Assembly: GCA_964549495.1 (NCBI GenBank)
Contig: CAZJWJ010000015.1
Coordinates: 3,633 to 67,632, forward strand
Length of the DNA: 64,000 nucleotides
From: JACKBJ01 sp964549495
GTDB lineage: Bacteria > Chloroflexota > Anaerolineae > Epilineales > Epilineaceae
Direction: 5' to 3'
Shown one piece after another: positions 47,096 to 54,389 of this stretch (position 1 is the first letter of the stretch; each line of letters begins with the position of its first letter). The notes beneath the pieces were generated by a model. That model searched no databases and had not been told where the DNA came from. It saw nothing but the letters and a program-made list of their open reading frames with translations. The translations under genes and the position numbers were made by a program.

Positions 47096-47598
47096 GCCAG
47101 GTCCCCCATTTGCTCGTTCAAGAAGCGGTCGACCAGCGATCGATGCTGCTTCTCGTCGATACCCTCGCCCAGCACCTTCGCCGCTGCGGCCAAGGCCAGG
47201 TCCGCGATCTCGCCCTGCAAGCCGGAGAGGGCCTGCGCGCGGGTCTGCTCGGCATCCGTGCGGGCCTTGGCCACGATCTGCTCAGCCTCGGCCTTGGCTT
47301 CGGCCAGGCGCCGCTCGGCGGCCTCCTCGCTCTGCGCCACGGCCGCCCGCAGCCGCTCCTGGCTCGTGCGCCGCTCCTCGGCGATCTGCGCCTCGAGGCG
47401 CGAGCGCTCGGCGGCGGCCTCTTCGCGCACCTTGCCGGCTTCCTCGAGCGACTCGCGAATCTTCTCGCGGCGCCGCTCGAACATGCCCAGAACCGGCTTG
47501 TAGAGCAAGCGGTTGAGCAGGAAGAGCACGATGAGGAAGTTGATGATCTGGAACAGCAGGTTCGGTCCCAGAATGCCCAGATTTCCAAGTTGGTCCAT
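47092..47598 (-). CDS. atpF: ATP synthase b subunit
   Basis: The 168-residue stator subunit has one N-terminal membrane helix (LLFQIINFLIVLFLLNRLLY) and a long charged coiled coil (ERRREKIRESLEEAGKVREE onward) reaching ADLALAAAAKVLGEGIDEK near the C-terminus. It links Fo to F1. It starts 36 bases after atpE and overlaps the short atpH. The length is normal for b, so it is not a b-delta fusion. Confidence 0.96.
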   Translation of the reverse strand: MDQLGNLGILGPNLLFQIINFLIVLFLLNRLLYKPVLGMFERRREKIRESLEEAGKVREEAAAERSRLEAQIAEERRTSQERLRAAVAQSEEAAERRLAEAKAEAEQIVAKARTDAEQTRAQALSGLQGEIADLALAAAAKVLGEGIDEKQHRSLVDRFLNEQMGDLA

Positions 47599-47634
47599 GT
47601 TTTCGCCTCCCTAGGCGGCCCGATCCGACCAGGA

Positions 47635-47862
47635 TCAGACGGCGAAGATCAGGATCAGCGCGACCACCAGGGCGTAGATGGCGACCGACTCCGCGAAGAC
47701 GATACCCAGGATCATGTTGGTGCGCAGCTCACCGCCGGCCTCCGGGTTGCGACCCAGGGCGTGCAGCGCGCCGTTGACGACGGAACCGATACCGATACCC
47801 GGGCCGATCACGCCGATCATGGCAAGGCCAGCACCGATGAGCTTGGCAGCTTCAGCGTCCAT
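47635..47862 (-). CDS. atpE: ATP synthase c subunit
   Basis: The 75-residue two-helix proteolipid has the glycine-rich first helix (MIGVIGPGIGIGSVVNGAL), the polar loop ALGRNPEAG and the ion-binding Glu at about 58 in the second helix (IVFAESVAIYALVVALILI). The Gln of the sodium-type PGxGQG motif is replaced by Ile, so proton coupling is expected. The ring of c subunits turns with proton flow. The start ATG at 47862 has a GGAGG nearby. Confidence 0.97.
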   Translation of the reverse strand: MDAEAAKLIGAGLAMIGVIGPGIGIGSVVNGALHALGRNPEAGGELRTNMILGIVFAESVAIYALVVALILIFAV

Positions 47863-47937
47863 GGGTTGGAATCCTCCTGATGTGAGATGGATGTTGTCTG
47901 GCTGATTTGTCGATGGGTCGTCGGGCGCGGCGCCGGC

Positions 47938-49095
47938 CTAGTGATGCGGGTCGGCGACGGCCTGCGACATGAACGCCAACGTGAGGATGGCAAAGACGAA
48001 GCCTTGGATCAGCCCCACGAAGAGCTCGAGTCCGTAGATCGGCAACACGAGGAAGAGCGGCACCAGGAAGGGGAAGACGAAGAGCAAGGTCTGCCCCGCG
48101 AACATGTTGCCGAAGAGTCGGAAGGCGAAAGAGATGATGCGGGAGAGCTCGGAGACGAACTCGAGCAGGCCCACGAAGATGTTGAGCAGCCCCTGGCCGA
48201 CGCCGTGGCTGAAATCGATGTGGAAGAACTTGCCCATGTAGCCCAGGCCCAGGGCCTGGAAGCCGGCGATCTCGATGGCGATGAAGGCGATCAGGGCCAG
48301 GGCCAGCGTGAAGTTGAGGTCGGAGGCGGCCACGCGCAGGAAGGGCACGAAGGCCGTGCCGTGGTGTTCGCCCTCGGCGTATGCTTCGTCGCCGGCCGCC
48401 TCTTCGCCTTCGGCGCTGACCGGCGCGTAGGGGTTGCCACCGCCTTCCACACCCTCTTCGCCCGAGTCCTCCTGAGCGTGCGCGACGCTGACCAGGCCCA
48501 GGCCGGCCTCGTCCTCGCCCTCGGCGCCTTCCTCGCCCTCGTGCTCGTCGCCGTGCTCGGCGGCGTCCACTTCGCGCGCGGTGGCCACGGTCAGGCCCAT
48601 CCACTCGCTGGTCTCGAAGTAGGTGTGATCGACCACGGGCAGGCCTTCCTCACCCTCGCCGGGGCAGGAGCCGCTCTCGCAGGCGATGCCGATGGTATCG
48701 TAGCCCGGCACCAACTCGGCCCAGTTGGAGCTGACCACCACCAGGAAGAGGGTCAGGACCAAGGGCAGCCAGCGCTTGGCCAGGTCGGCGCCGATCAGCT
48801 GCTCGGCCTGGTCCTGCCAGAACTCGATGATCATCTCGAAGAAGTTCTGCAGGCCGCTGGGCACTTCCTTCATGTTGCGGGTGGCCAGGAAGGCCAGCAG
48901 CAACAGGACGATCTCGCTGGTGACGAGGCCCAGCATCGTGTTGGTGAAGGCAAAGCCCGGCGCGATCATGAACAGCGGCTCGGCCGGCACCTGGATATGC
49001 GGCAGCGGCACCGGCAAGAGGAAGCGGCTGGCCAGCATCAACGCCAGCGCCACGAGGGTGGTGATGATCACCTTGGGGCTGAGTATCCGGGACAT
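47938..49095 (-). CDS. atpB: ATP synthase a subunit with a long acidic loop insertion
   Basis: The 385-residue protein has the membrane helices and the essential arginine segment of subunit a (SRIISFAFRLFGNMFAGQTL), the half-channel partner of the c ring. A normal a subunit has about 240-280 residues. Here roughly 100 extra residues (about 135-245) lie in the loop between the NWAELVPGYDT helix and the DLNFTLALALIAFIA helix. They are rich in Glu, Asp and Gly (AAEHGDEHEGEEGAEGEDEA) and contain two cysteines near the start (ACESGSC). The ATG at 49095 follows the atpI stop by one base and uses the AGGAGG in the end of atpI; an ATG at 49119 has none. Confidence 0.94.
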   Translation of the reverse strand: MSRILSPKVIITTLVALALMLASRFLLPVPLPHIQVPAEPLFMIAPGFAFTNTMLGLVTSEIVLLLLAFLATRNMKEVPSGLQNFFEMIIEFWQDQAEQLIGADLAKRWLPLVLTLFLVVVSSNWAELVPGYDTIGIACESGSCPGEGEEGLPVVDHTYFETSEWMGLTVATAREVDAAEHGDEHEGEEGAEGEDEAGLGLVSVAHAQEDSGEEGVEGGGNPYAPVSAEGEEAAGDEAYAEGEHHGTAFVPFLRVAASDLNFTLALALIAFIAIEIAGFQALGLGYMGKFFHIDFSHGVGQGLLNIFVGLLEFVSELSRIISFAFRLFGNMFAGQTLLFVFPFLVPLFLVLPIYGLELFVGLIQGFVFAILTLAFMSQAVADPHH

Positions 49096-49096
49096 C

Positions 49097-49351
49097 TTAG
49101 GGATGTTCCTCCTCGGCATCGGTTGGCGCCAGCATCTCGTAGCGACGCTGGATGTTGCGCATCAGGCGGATTGTCGCAAAAAAGACCCCGACGAGAGCGC
49201 CCGTCAGGATCCCCCATGGCCAGGTGTCGAGCATCCGATCGGCGATGAGCCCCAAGAGGCCGGTGGCGATCAGCGGTGTCAGAACCTCGAGTCCGAGGCT
49301 CAGCACTTCGTATCGACGGATCCACTCGAGCATCTGGGTCACCCGGTACAT
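49097..49351 (-). CDS. atpI: AtpI/AtpZ-like small membrane protein
   Basis: The 84-residue protein has two membrane helices (LEVLTPLIATGLLGLIADRM and WGILTGALVGVFFATIRLM), the layout of the AtpI/AtpZ family that leads many ATP synthase operons and may assist c-ring assembly. It is the first gene of the operon. The ATG at 49351 lacks a ribosome-binding site and lies only about 10 bases after the predicted transcription start, so the mRNA may have a very short leader. An ATG at 49333 is an alternative. Confidence 0.85.
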   Translation of the reverse strand: MYRVTQMLEWIRRYEVLSLGLEVLTPLIATGLLGLIADRMLDTWPWGILTGALVGVFFATIRLMRNIQRRYEMLAPTDAEEEHP

Positions 49352-49693
49352 GGTAAGCGCGGCGGAGTATAACATAGCGATCGGGCCGGGTAAACCCGGG
49401 CGCGACCGGCCCTGGCGGCCACGATCGCGGGCTTCGGACCGGATGTCGAGCGGCGATCTGGTGGTGCGGCCAGGAGGCCGGGCACGACATAGCCGGTCGC
49501 GGCGCGCCGGCCGCGCGCCAGCCGCGTGATCCGGGTCGAAATCCGACCCGAGGCGGCCCGATTCGAGGCCGAAATCCGCCCTCCGAAGCGGGGTCCTAAT
49601 CCTGTCCAAAAATCCAGACCGAGCCCCTACCATGCCCTCGCCGGGATTCCAGCTTGCCTTGTCGGGGTGAATCGTGCGGGCTCGACCGGCGGT
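49352..49693. other. Intergenic region between HEAT protein gene and ATP synthase operon
   Basis: The 342-base spacer contains the atp promoter at its left end. Beyond the small palindrome at 49386-49399, I see no repeat, hairpin with U tract or coding frame with a ribosome-binding site in the rest. The HEAT protein gene ends at its right edge. Confidence 0.6.
49366..49394 (-). promoter_or_regulatory. Predicted promoter of the ATP synthase operon
   Basis: On the minus strand TTTACC (49389-49394) and TATACT (49366-49371) are 17 bases apart and 15 bases before the atpI start. A CCGGG/CCCGG palindrome with a TAAA loop (49386-49399) covers the -35. Its role is unknown. Confidence 0.6.
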
Positions 49694-50800
49694 CTACGAG
49701 CGCGATCGGGTCCGAGCCGCGGGCGGTGGCGTCGAGACTTCGAGGGCGAACAACCACGGCAGGTGGGCCAGGCCCGTCGGCGCGCCACCGATCATGGCCA
49801 GGCGGCTGGCGTCGACCAGGATGCTTCGCGCCTCCTCCACGTCCAGCGCTTCGAGCGGGCGACCGCCGGCGGCGAAGTGATCGAGGAGCGCCGCGCGCTC
49901 CCGCTCGTCCAAGGCCTCGCGGGCGGCCCGGTCGCGCAGGCCCAGCTCGGCGTCGAGCACCAGGGTCAGGCTGTCGTGGCGTCCGTCCGCGCGCGCTCGC
50001 ATCAAGAGCAGGAGCCGCGCGCCGGCCGCGCCAGCCCGGGACGCGAAGGCCTCGAGACGCTCGGCGAGCGCTTCGGCCTCTTTCGCCCGGGGCAATCGAT
50101 CCAGGGTCAACCGGGCCTGCTGGCGCACGGACAGATCGGGATGTGCCTCGGCCACGCGCTGCAAGGCCGGCCGGGCCCGGGCCAATCCCAGGCGGTCGAT
50201 GGCTGCCACGGCCGAGACGGCGACATCGGGCTGACCGGCATGCGTCAAGGCCGCCAGGAGCGGCGCCGCGCGCCCGTCCTCGATACGGGCCAGGTCATCG
50301 ATGAAGGCCAGCACCCGCTCGACCGGCATGCGGTCGAGCTGCTCGAGCGCGGCGGCTTGCTCGGCCGGCCCGGTAGCCGCCTCCAGCTCGCTGCGCAGGG
50401 CTTGCCGGGCCAGCGCATCCAGATCGCCCATCTTGCCCAGCATCTCCGGGTAGTCGACCGGCTCGCCCAGGGTCTCCAAGAGGCCGGCGGCCGTCATGCG
50501 GTTGAGGTCGGCCACGCCCTCCTCGGCCAGCATGGCCTGCAGGGCCGGCACGATGGCGCGCGTGACGGGCCGGCCGGCCCAGCGGGCCATCAGCCGCGAG
50601 ACGGCGCGCAGCTCGGCCGGGTCCTGGCCATCGCGCAACCGAGCGAAGAGCGGTAGGGCGATCCGGGCCTCCTGCCCTTCGAGACCGGCCATCAGGCGCT
50701 CGGCCGTCTCGCGGGTGGTGGCCGGGTCGGCCAGGCGCCGCAGGATGTGCTCCAGCTCGGCACCCTCCAGCGGTTCGGATCGGTCCGTGGATTCGTCCAT
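49694..50800 (-). CDS. HEAT-repeat protein
   Basis: The 368-residue protein is all-helical with degenerate HEAT/PBS-lyase-type repeats, seen in LARQALRSELEAATGPAEQA, RAAPLLAALTHAGQPDVAV and RARPALQRVAEAHPDLSVRQ. Such repeats make protein-binding scaffolds. The last 100 residues lack repeats and end in a Pro/Arg tail. No signal peptide is present, so it is cytoplasmic. The ATG at 50800 begins MDESTDRSEPLE; no good ribosome-binding site precedes it. It is divergent from plsY. I cannot give a specific function. Confidence 0.75.
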   Translation of the reverse strand: MDESTDRSEPLEGAELEHILRRLADPATTRETAERLMAGLEGQEARIALPLFARLRDGQDPAELRAVSRLMARWAGRPVTRAIVPALQAMLAEEGVADLNRMTAAGLLETLGEPVDYPEMLGKMGDLDALARQALRSELEAATGPAEQAAALEQLDRMPVERVLAFIDDLARIEDGRAAPLLAALTHAGQPDVAVSAVAAIDRLGLARARPALQRVAEAHPDLSVRQQARLTLDRLPRAKEAEALAERLEAFASRAGAAGARLLLLMRARADGRHDSLTLVLDAELGLRDRAAREALDERERAALLDHFAAGGRPLEALDVEEARSILVDASRLAMIGGAPTGLAHLPWLFALEVSTPPPAARTRSRS

Positions 50801-50929
50801 GCTTTTAAGGTAGTTCGCTCCGCGATCGGGGTCAATGGAAGGGGCTCGCGCCTGGTCGGTCCAGCGGCCGCATGCTATGCTGCGAGCCGTCCTGCAGCCC
50901 TCCATCCCGCTGGCCTCGCGGAGCAGCTC

Positions 50930-51595
50930 ATGAGCCTCGGACCCATCTTGCTGGCTACGCTGCTGGCCTATCTGATCGGCTCCATCCCCTTCGGGATCGT
51001 GGTCTGCAAGCCCCTGGGCAAGGATCCGCGCAAGGTGGGCAGCGGGCGCACCGGCGGTACCAACGTCTACCGCACGGCCGGAGCGACGGCCGGCATCCTG
51101 ACCGTGGTCGGCGACGTGCTCAAGGGCAGCACGGCGGTGCTGGTGGCCATGCGCCTGGTGCCCGCGCTGGAGGGTCAGGCCCTGGCCATCGCGCTGGCGG
51201 CCTTGGCGGCCATCCTGGGACACAACCACTCGATCTACATCGGCTTTCGCGGTGGGGCCGGCAGCACGCCCAACATCGGCGCGCTCCTGGCCATCTTCCC
51301 GCTGGCCTTCCTGCCGGCAGCCTTGCTGGCCGGCGGGGTCTGGAAGTGGGTGCGCATCGCCTCGGTGGCCAGCCTGACGCTGTCGACGGTCATCCTCGGC
51401 GCGATGCTCTGGAAGGTGTACTTCGCGTCGGGTTCGCCCTGGCTGCTGCTCTACGGATTCGGCCAGCTGGTGCTGGTGGCCTGGGCGCTGCGCCCCAATA
51501 TCGCCCGCCTGCTGGCCGGCCGCGAGATCGGCGTCGACCCGACCGAAGCGATGGTCGAGGAGACGGCTGGCGCCGAGCGGGCCGGAGAGGGCTGA
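50930..51595 (+). CDS. plsY: PlsY-like glycerol-3-phosphate acyltransferase
   Basis: The 221-residue membrane protein matches PlsY, which transfers an acyl group from acyl-phosphate to glycerol-3-phosphate. It has LAYLIGSIPFGIVVCKPLG, the motif GSGRTGGTNVYRTAG and LGHNHSIYIGFRGGAGSTP. The last block differs from the usual FKGGKGVAT (FRGGAGSTP), so catalysis may be altered or the protein may be a subfamily. About six membrane helices are visible. The ATG at 50930 has GGAG eight bases upstream. A small membrane protein gene follows after four bases. Confidence 0.85.
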   Translation: MSLGPILLATLLAYLIGSIPFGIVVCKPLGKDPRKVGSGRTGGTNVYRTAGATAGILTVVGDVLKGSTAVLVAMRLVPALEGQALAIALAALAAILGHNHSIYIGFRGGAGSTPNIGALLAIFPLAFLPAALLAGGVWKWVRIASVASLTLSTVILGAMLWKVYFASGSPWLLLYGFGQLVLVAWALRPNIARLLAGREIGVDPTEAMVEETAGAERAGEG

Positions 51596-51599
51596 GCGC

Positions 51600-51782
51600 A
51601 TGCGCCGGCCGGTCTCTCGCGCGACCACCCTGACCCGTTGGATCCTGGCCGGCCTGGGCTTCGTCGGCTTGGGCTTCATCGATTTTCGCTACGGACACCG
51701 GGCCGCGCTGATCACCATGCTCTTGCTGCTTCTCTTGGTCTTCTTCCGGGGAGGGAGCGCTGCGAGTCCTCCGCCGGAGTGA
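51600..51782 (+). CDS. Small two-helix membrane protein
   Basis: The 60-residue protein has an Arg-rich start (MRRPVSRATTLTRW) and two hydrophobic stretches (ILAGLGFVGLGFI and ALITMLLLLLLVFF). GGAGAGGG lies nine bases before the ATG. It sits between plsY and the PanE-like gene and its stop overlaps the GTG of the latter (GTGA), so it is part of this operon. I do not recognise the family. Confidence 0.68.
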   Translation: MRRPVSRATTLTRWILAGLGFVGLGFIDFRYGHRAALITMLLLLLLVFFRGGSAASPPPE

Positions 51783-52867
51783 AGGTTCTCGTCGCCGGCG
51801 CCGGCGCGGTCGGATCCTGGATCGGTGGCGAGCTGGCCGCGGCGGGCGCCCGGGTGCGGCTCTTGGCGCGGGGGGCGCACGCGCGGGCCATGGCCGAGCG
51901 CGGGCTGCGGATCGAGCCGGAGGATCGCCCGGCCTTCGAGCTGCATCCCGATCTGGCCGTCGACCTCGAGCGCGCCATGGCCGCTGGCCCCTTCGATTTG
52001 ATCCTGGTCTGCGTCAAGAGCTACGCCACGGAGGATCTGGCCAGCGATCTGGCCCGGCTCGAGGCCGCGGCGGACGGGTCGACTTCGATGGCCACGGTCC
52101 TGTCCCTGCAGAACGGGGTGGGCAACGAGGCGCTGCTGGCGCGGCATCTCGGCGCATCGCGCATCGCCTCCGGGAGCCTCACCAAGGCCTGCCAGATCCT
52201 CGAGCCCGGCCGACTATGGGTAGGCGCCAAGGGCGGCTTGGCGCTGTCGGGGACGGCTCCGCCCGTGGCGGAGCTCGGACGCTTGCTCGCCGGCCGTGGG
52301 ATCTCGCTGCGCCGAGTGGCAGACGCCGAGGCCCTCAAATGGTCCAAGCTGCTGCTCAACATGCTGGGCGCGGCCACCTGCGCCATCTTGGCCTGGCCAC
52401 CGGCGCGGGTCTTCGAGCATCGCGCGCTCTTCGCCATCGACGTGGCCGCCTGGCGGGAGGCCATCGCGGTCGTCGACGGCCTCGGGCACTCCCCGGTGGG
52501 CTTGCCCGGATACCCGGTGCCGCTCTACGCTTGGCTGGCGCGGCGCTTGCCCGAGGCCTGGCTCTATCGGCTGATGGCGCCGAGATTGGCCCGCGGTCGT
52601 GGCGAGCGTTTGCCCGGACCGGCCGCCGATCTGGCCGCCGGTCGGCCGGAGACCGAGATCCCGTGGCTCAACGGCGCGGTCTGGCGCGCGGCCCGTGAGC
52701 TCGGCCAGGAGGCCCCGGTCAACCGCAGCCTGGACCGCTTGGTCTCCGATCTGGCCAGCGGGCGCCGGCAGCGGTCGGACTTCGCCGGCCGGCCGGATCG
52801 GCTCCTGGCGCATCTGGCGGAGGGCGAAGGCTCGTTACCGAGAAGCGGAGACTCTTCAGCGAGATAG
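51779..52867 (+). CDS. 2-dehydropantoate 2-reductase-family protein (PanE/ApbA)
   Basis: The 362-residue protein has the Rossmann motif VLVAGAGAVGSWIGGELAAAG, then DLILVCVKSYATEDLA (the conserved Lys), LSLQNGVGNE, and the C-terminal active-site region EALKWSKLLLNMLGAATCAI. PanE reduces ketopantoate to pantoate in coenzyme A synthesis; paralogues act on other 2-keto acids. At 362 residues it is longer than typical PanE (about 300), with an extra Arg/Pro-rich C-terminus, so the substrate is uncertain. The GTG start overlaps the preceding stop. The ygfZ gene follows after 15 bases. Confidence 0.85.
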   Translation: MKVLVAGAGAVGSWIGGELAAAGARVRLLARGAHARAMAERGLRIEPEDRPAFELHPDLAVDLERAMAAGPFDLILVCVKSYATEDLASDLARLEAAADGSTSMATVLSLQNGVGNEALLARHLGASRIASGSLTKACQILEPGRLWVGAKGGLALSGTAPPVAELGRLLAGRGISLRRVADAEALKWSKLLLNMLGAATCAILAWPPARVFEHRALFAIDVAAWREAIAVVDGLGHSPVGLPGYPVPLYAWLARRLPEAWLYRLMAPRLARGRGERLPGPAADLAAGRPETEIPWLNGAVWRAARELGQEAPVNRSLDRLVSDLASGRRQRSDFAGRPDRLLAHLAEGEGSLPRSGDSSAR

Positions 52868-52882
52868 AGGATGGTGCACGTG

Positions 52883-53878
52883 ATGTCGACGTCCAACGCG
52901 AAGGACAGCCGTCTATACCGCGACGTCGCCGCCATCCTCTGGATGGGCGGCGAGGATCGCTTGGGCTTCCTGGAGCGGATGTCCACCAACCGCCTGGCGG
53001 ATCTGCAAGCGGGCCAGGGCCGGGCGACCGTGGTCACGCGCGACGACGGTCGCGCGGTCGATCTGGTGAGCTGTCATACCGGTGCCGAAGGAGCGCTGCT
53101 GGTCACCAGTGCCGTCGGCGCCGCCCCAGCGCTCGCCGAGCACCTCCGACGTTACGTGATGTTCCGCGATCGGGTGACGATCACCGACGCCCGATCGCAG
53201 GTCGACCTGCTGCGACTGATGGGGTCCGGTGCGCTGTCTGCGGCACGCGAGGTGACCGGCTTCGATCTCGAGGCCGGGGCCGACCGGGCCGGGATCTGGC
53301 TCGAGCGGGGCGAGGACGACGAGACGGTCTGGCTGCTGGGCCACCCCGATCCGGGCGGTCTGGGCGGGATCGACCTGGTCCTGCCCGCGGGCGATCCGGC
53401 GGACGGGATGGCGGCACGCCTGCAGGACGCTGGCGCGCGGCTGGGCAGTGCCTCGGACTACGCCCGCGAGCGGATCGCCGCCGCACATCCCGCCTTCGGT
53501 CATGAGATCGACGGCCGCTTCAATCCGCTCGAGTTGGGCCTGCTCGATCTGGTCGACTTCGACAAGGGCTGCTATATCGGTCAAGAGGTGATCGCCCGGC
53601 TGGCCAACTACGACAAGGTCCAGCGGCGCCTGGTTCGTCTCGAGGCCGACGCGCCACCGAGTCCGGGCGCACGGATCGAACCGATTCTGGCCGAGATCGG
53701 CCAATCCTTGCGGCAGGCCGGCGTGGTCACGAGCGTCGCGCCGACAGCCGATGCCGGCGGTTGGATGGCCATGGCCGTGGTGCCCCGGGCGATGCCCGAC
53801 AGGATCGACGTTCGCGTCACGCCCGAGCATCTGGGCGAAGGCGAGCCGATCACCGCGCGACTGCTGCCTGCTGGTTGA
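52883..53878 (+). CDS. ygfZ: YgfZ/GcvT-like folate-binding protein
   Basis: The protein of about 331 residues has the YgfZ signature DKGCYIGQEVIARLANY and a GcvT-like N-terminal domain (RLGFLERMSTNRLADLQAGQ). YgfZ proteins use a folate to help assembly or repair of some Fe-S enzymes; the Cys in KGCYIGQE is essential in E. coli. The ATG at 52883 is chosen because GAGG is at a usable distance (12 bases); the ATG at 52871 touches that same GAGG. It is the last gene of the plsY-small protein-panE-ygfZ run. Confidence 0.88.
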   Translation: MSTSNAKDSRLYRDVAAILWMGGEDRLGFLERMSTNRLADLQAGQGRATVVTRDDGRAVDLVSCHTGAEGALLVTSAVGAAPALAEHLRRYVMFRDRVTITDARSQVDLLRLMGSGALSAAREVTGFDLEAGADRAGIWLERGEDDETVWLLGHPDPGGLGGIDLVLPAGDPADGMAARLQDAGARLGSASDYARERIAAAHPAFGHEIDGRFNPLELGLLDLVDFDKGCYIGQEVIARLANYDKVQRRLVRLEADAPPSPGARIEPILAEIGQSLRQAGVVTSVAPTADAGGWMAMAVVPRAMPDRIDVRVTPEHLGEGEPITARLLPAG

Positions 53879-53953
53879 TCCGGCCTCCGCGAGCCGTCGA
53901 TCGAGCACTGGCCCACAACGCAATCGGCCGCGCGATCACCGATCGGCGCGGCC

Positions 53954-53981
53954 TTGACTCGATGGGCGGGCTTCATATAAT
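53954..53981 (+). promoter_or_regulatory. Strong promoter with no gene behind it
   Basis: TTGACT (53954-53959) and TATAAT (53976-53981) with a 16-base spacer, one of the best promoter matches in the window. It points into non-coding sequence that starts with a 17-base stem. Confidence 0.75.
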
Positions 53982-53985
53982 GGCA

Positions 53986-54300
53986 ACGGAGCAGAGAGTC
54001 GTGCAATAGCCCGTTCCCCCCCTGTCCCAAGGGCAGGCTCGACTCTCTGCTCCGTTTCCGAACAGGCGAGCGCAGCGGGGAGCTTTGCCGCCTGTTGTCG
54101 CCGCGCCTAACAAAAATGAGGCGCGGCCCTCACCCTAGTCACTCTATCAACGCAGGACCGAGGGCAAAAGATACGGCCCGGGTCACGGCTCGCACAACCT
54201 TAATAGTTAAGGTATTGGTGAACGGGTGGGTCCGATGCGGTTTCGCCTTTCGTAGGACGACAACAACGCCCCGTGGCGGTGCCACGGGGCGTTGTTCGTG
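53986..54300 (+). ncRNA. Candidate structured non-coding RNA, family not recognised
   Basis: From about base 53986 the transcript would fold into consecutive stems. Stem 1 is a perfect 17-base pair (53985-54001 with 54040-54056, GGAGCAGAGAGTCG in the 5' arm) with an inner hairpin. Stem 2 is 54061-54068 with 54089-54096 (AACAGGCG/CGCCTGTT). Stem 3 is 54100-54107 with 54120-54127 (GCCGCGCC/GGCGCGGC) with an A-rich loop. Also visible are a GCCCTC/GAGGGC pairing (54126-54131, 54160-54165) and CCTTAA-TAG-TTAAGG at 54198-54212. It would end at the hairpin 54262-54296. The conserved cores of RNase P RNA, tmRNA, SRP RNA and 6S RNA were looked for and not seen. The boundaries are approximate. Confidence 0.45.
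54262..54296. terminator. Perfect 15-base terminator hairpin
   Basis: AACAACGCCCCGTGG pairs with CCACGGGGCGTTGTT around a CGGTG loop. It lies 93 bases after the stop of the minus-strand anti-sigma gene and at the end of the plus-strand RNA candidate. The A/T-flanked symmetry suits use in both directions. Confidence 0.8.
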
Positions 54301-54389
54301 CGGTGACTCGGGAAGCGCAGACTGGGGAGCCGGCTCCTTCGGGTCGGCTGGCGAGTCGGGCTCGCCGGGCTGCGAAGCAGCCAGGGTCC

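Larger units (their letters stand above)
53879..54389. other. Intergenic region holding a candidate RNA gene
   Basis: The 511-base spacer between ygfZ (plus strand) and the anti-sigma gene (minus strand, convergent) contains a consensus promoter at 53954-53981, a set of strong stem-loops at 53985-54212 and a 15-base terminator hairpin at 54262-54296. No frame with a start and ribosome-binding site is visible on either strand. It is the richest non-coding stretch of the window. Confidence 0.7.

Noticed and set aside
53986..54300. Assignment of the RNA candidate as tmRNA, RNase P RNA, SRP RNA or 6S RNA
   Set aside because: The conserved cores of these RNAs (tRNA-like ends with CCA, the P RNA GAGGAAAGTCC-type core, the SRP GNAR tetraloop helix, the long closed 6S bubble) are not visible. 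It is therefore left unnamed.
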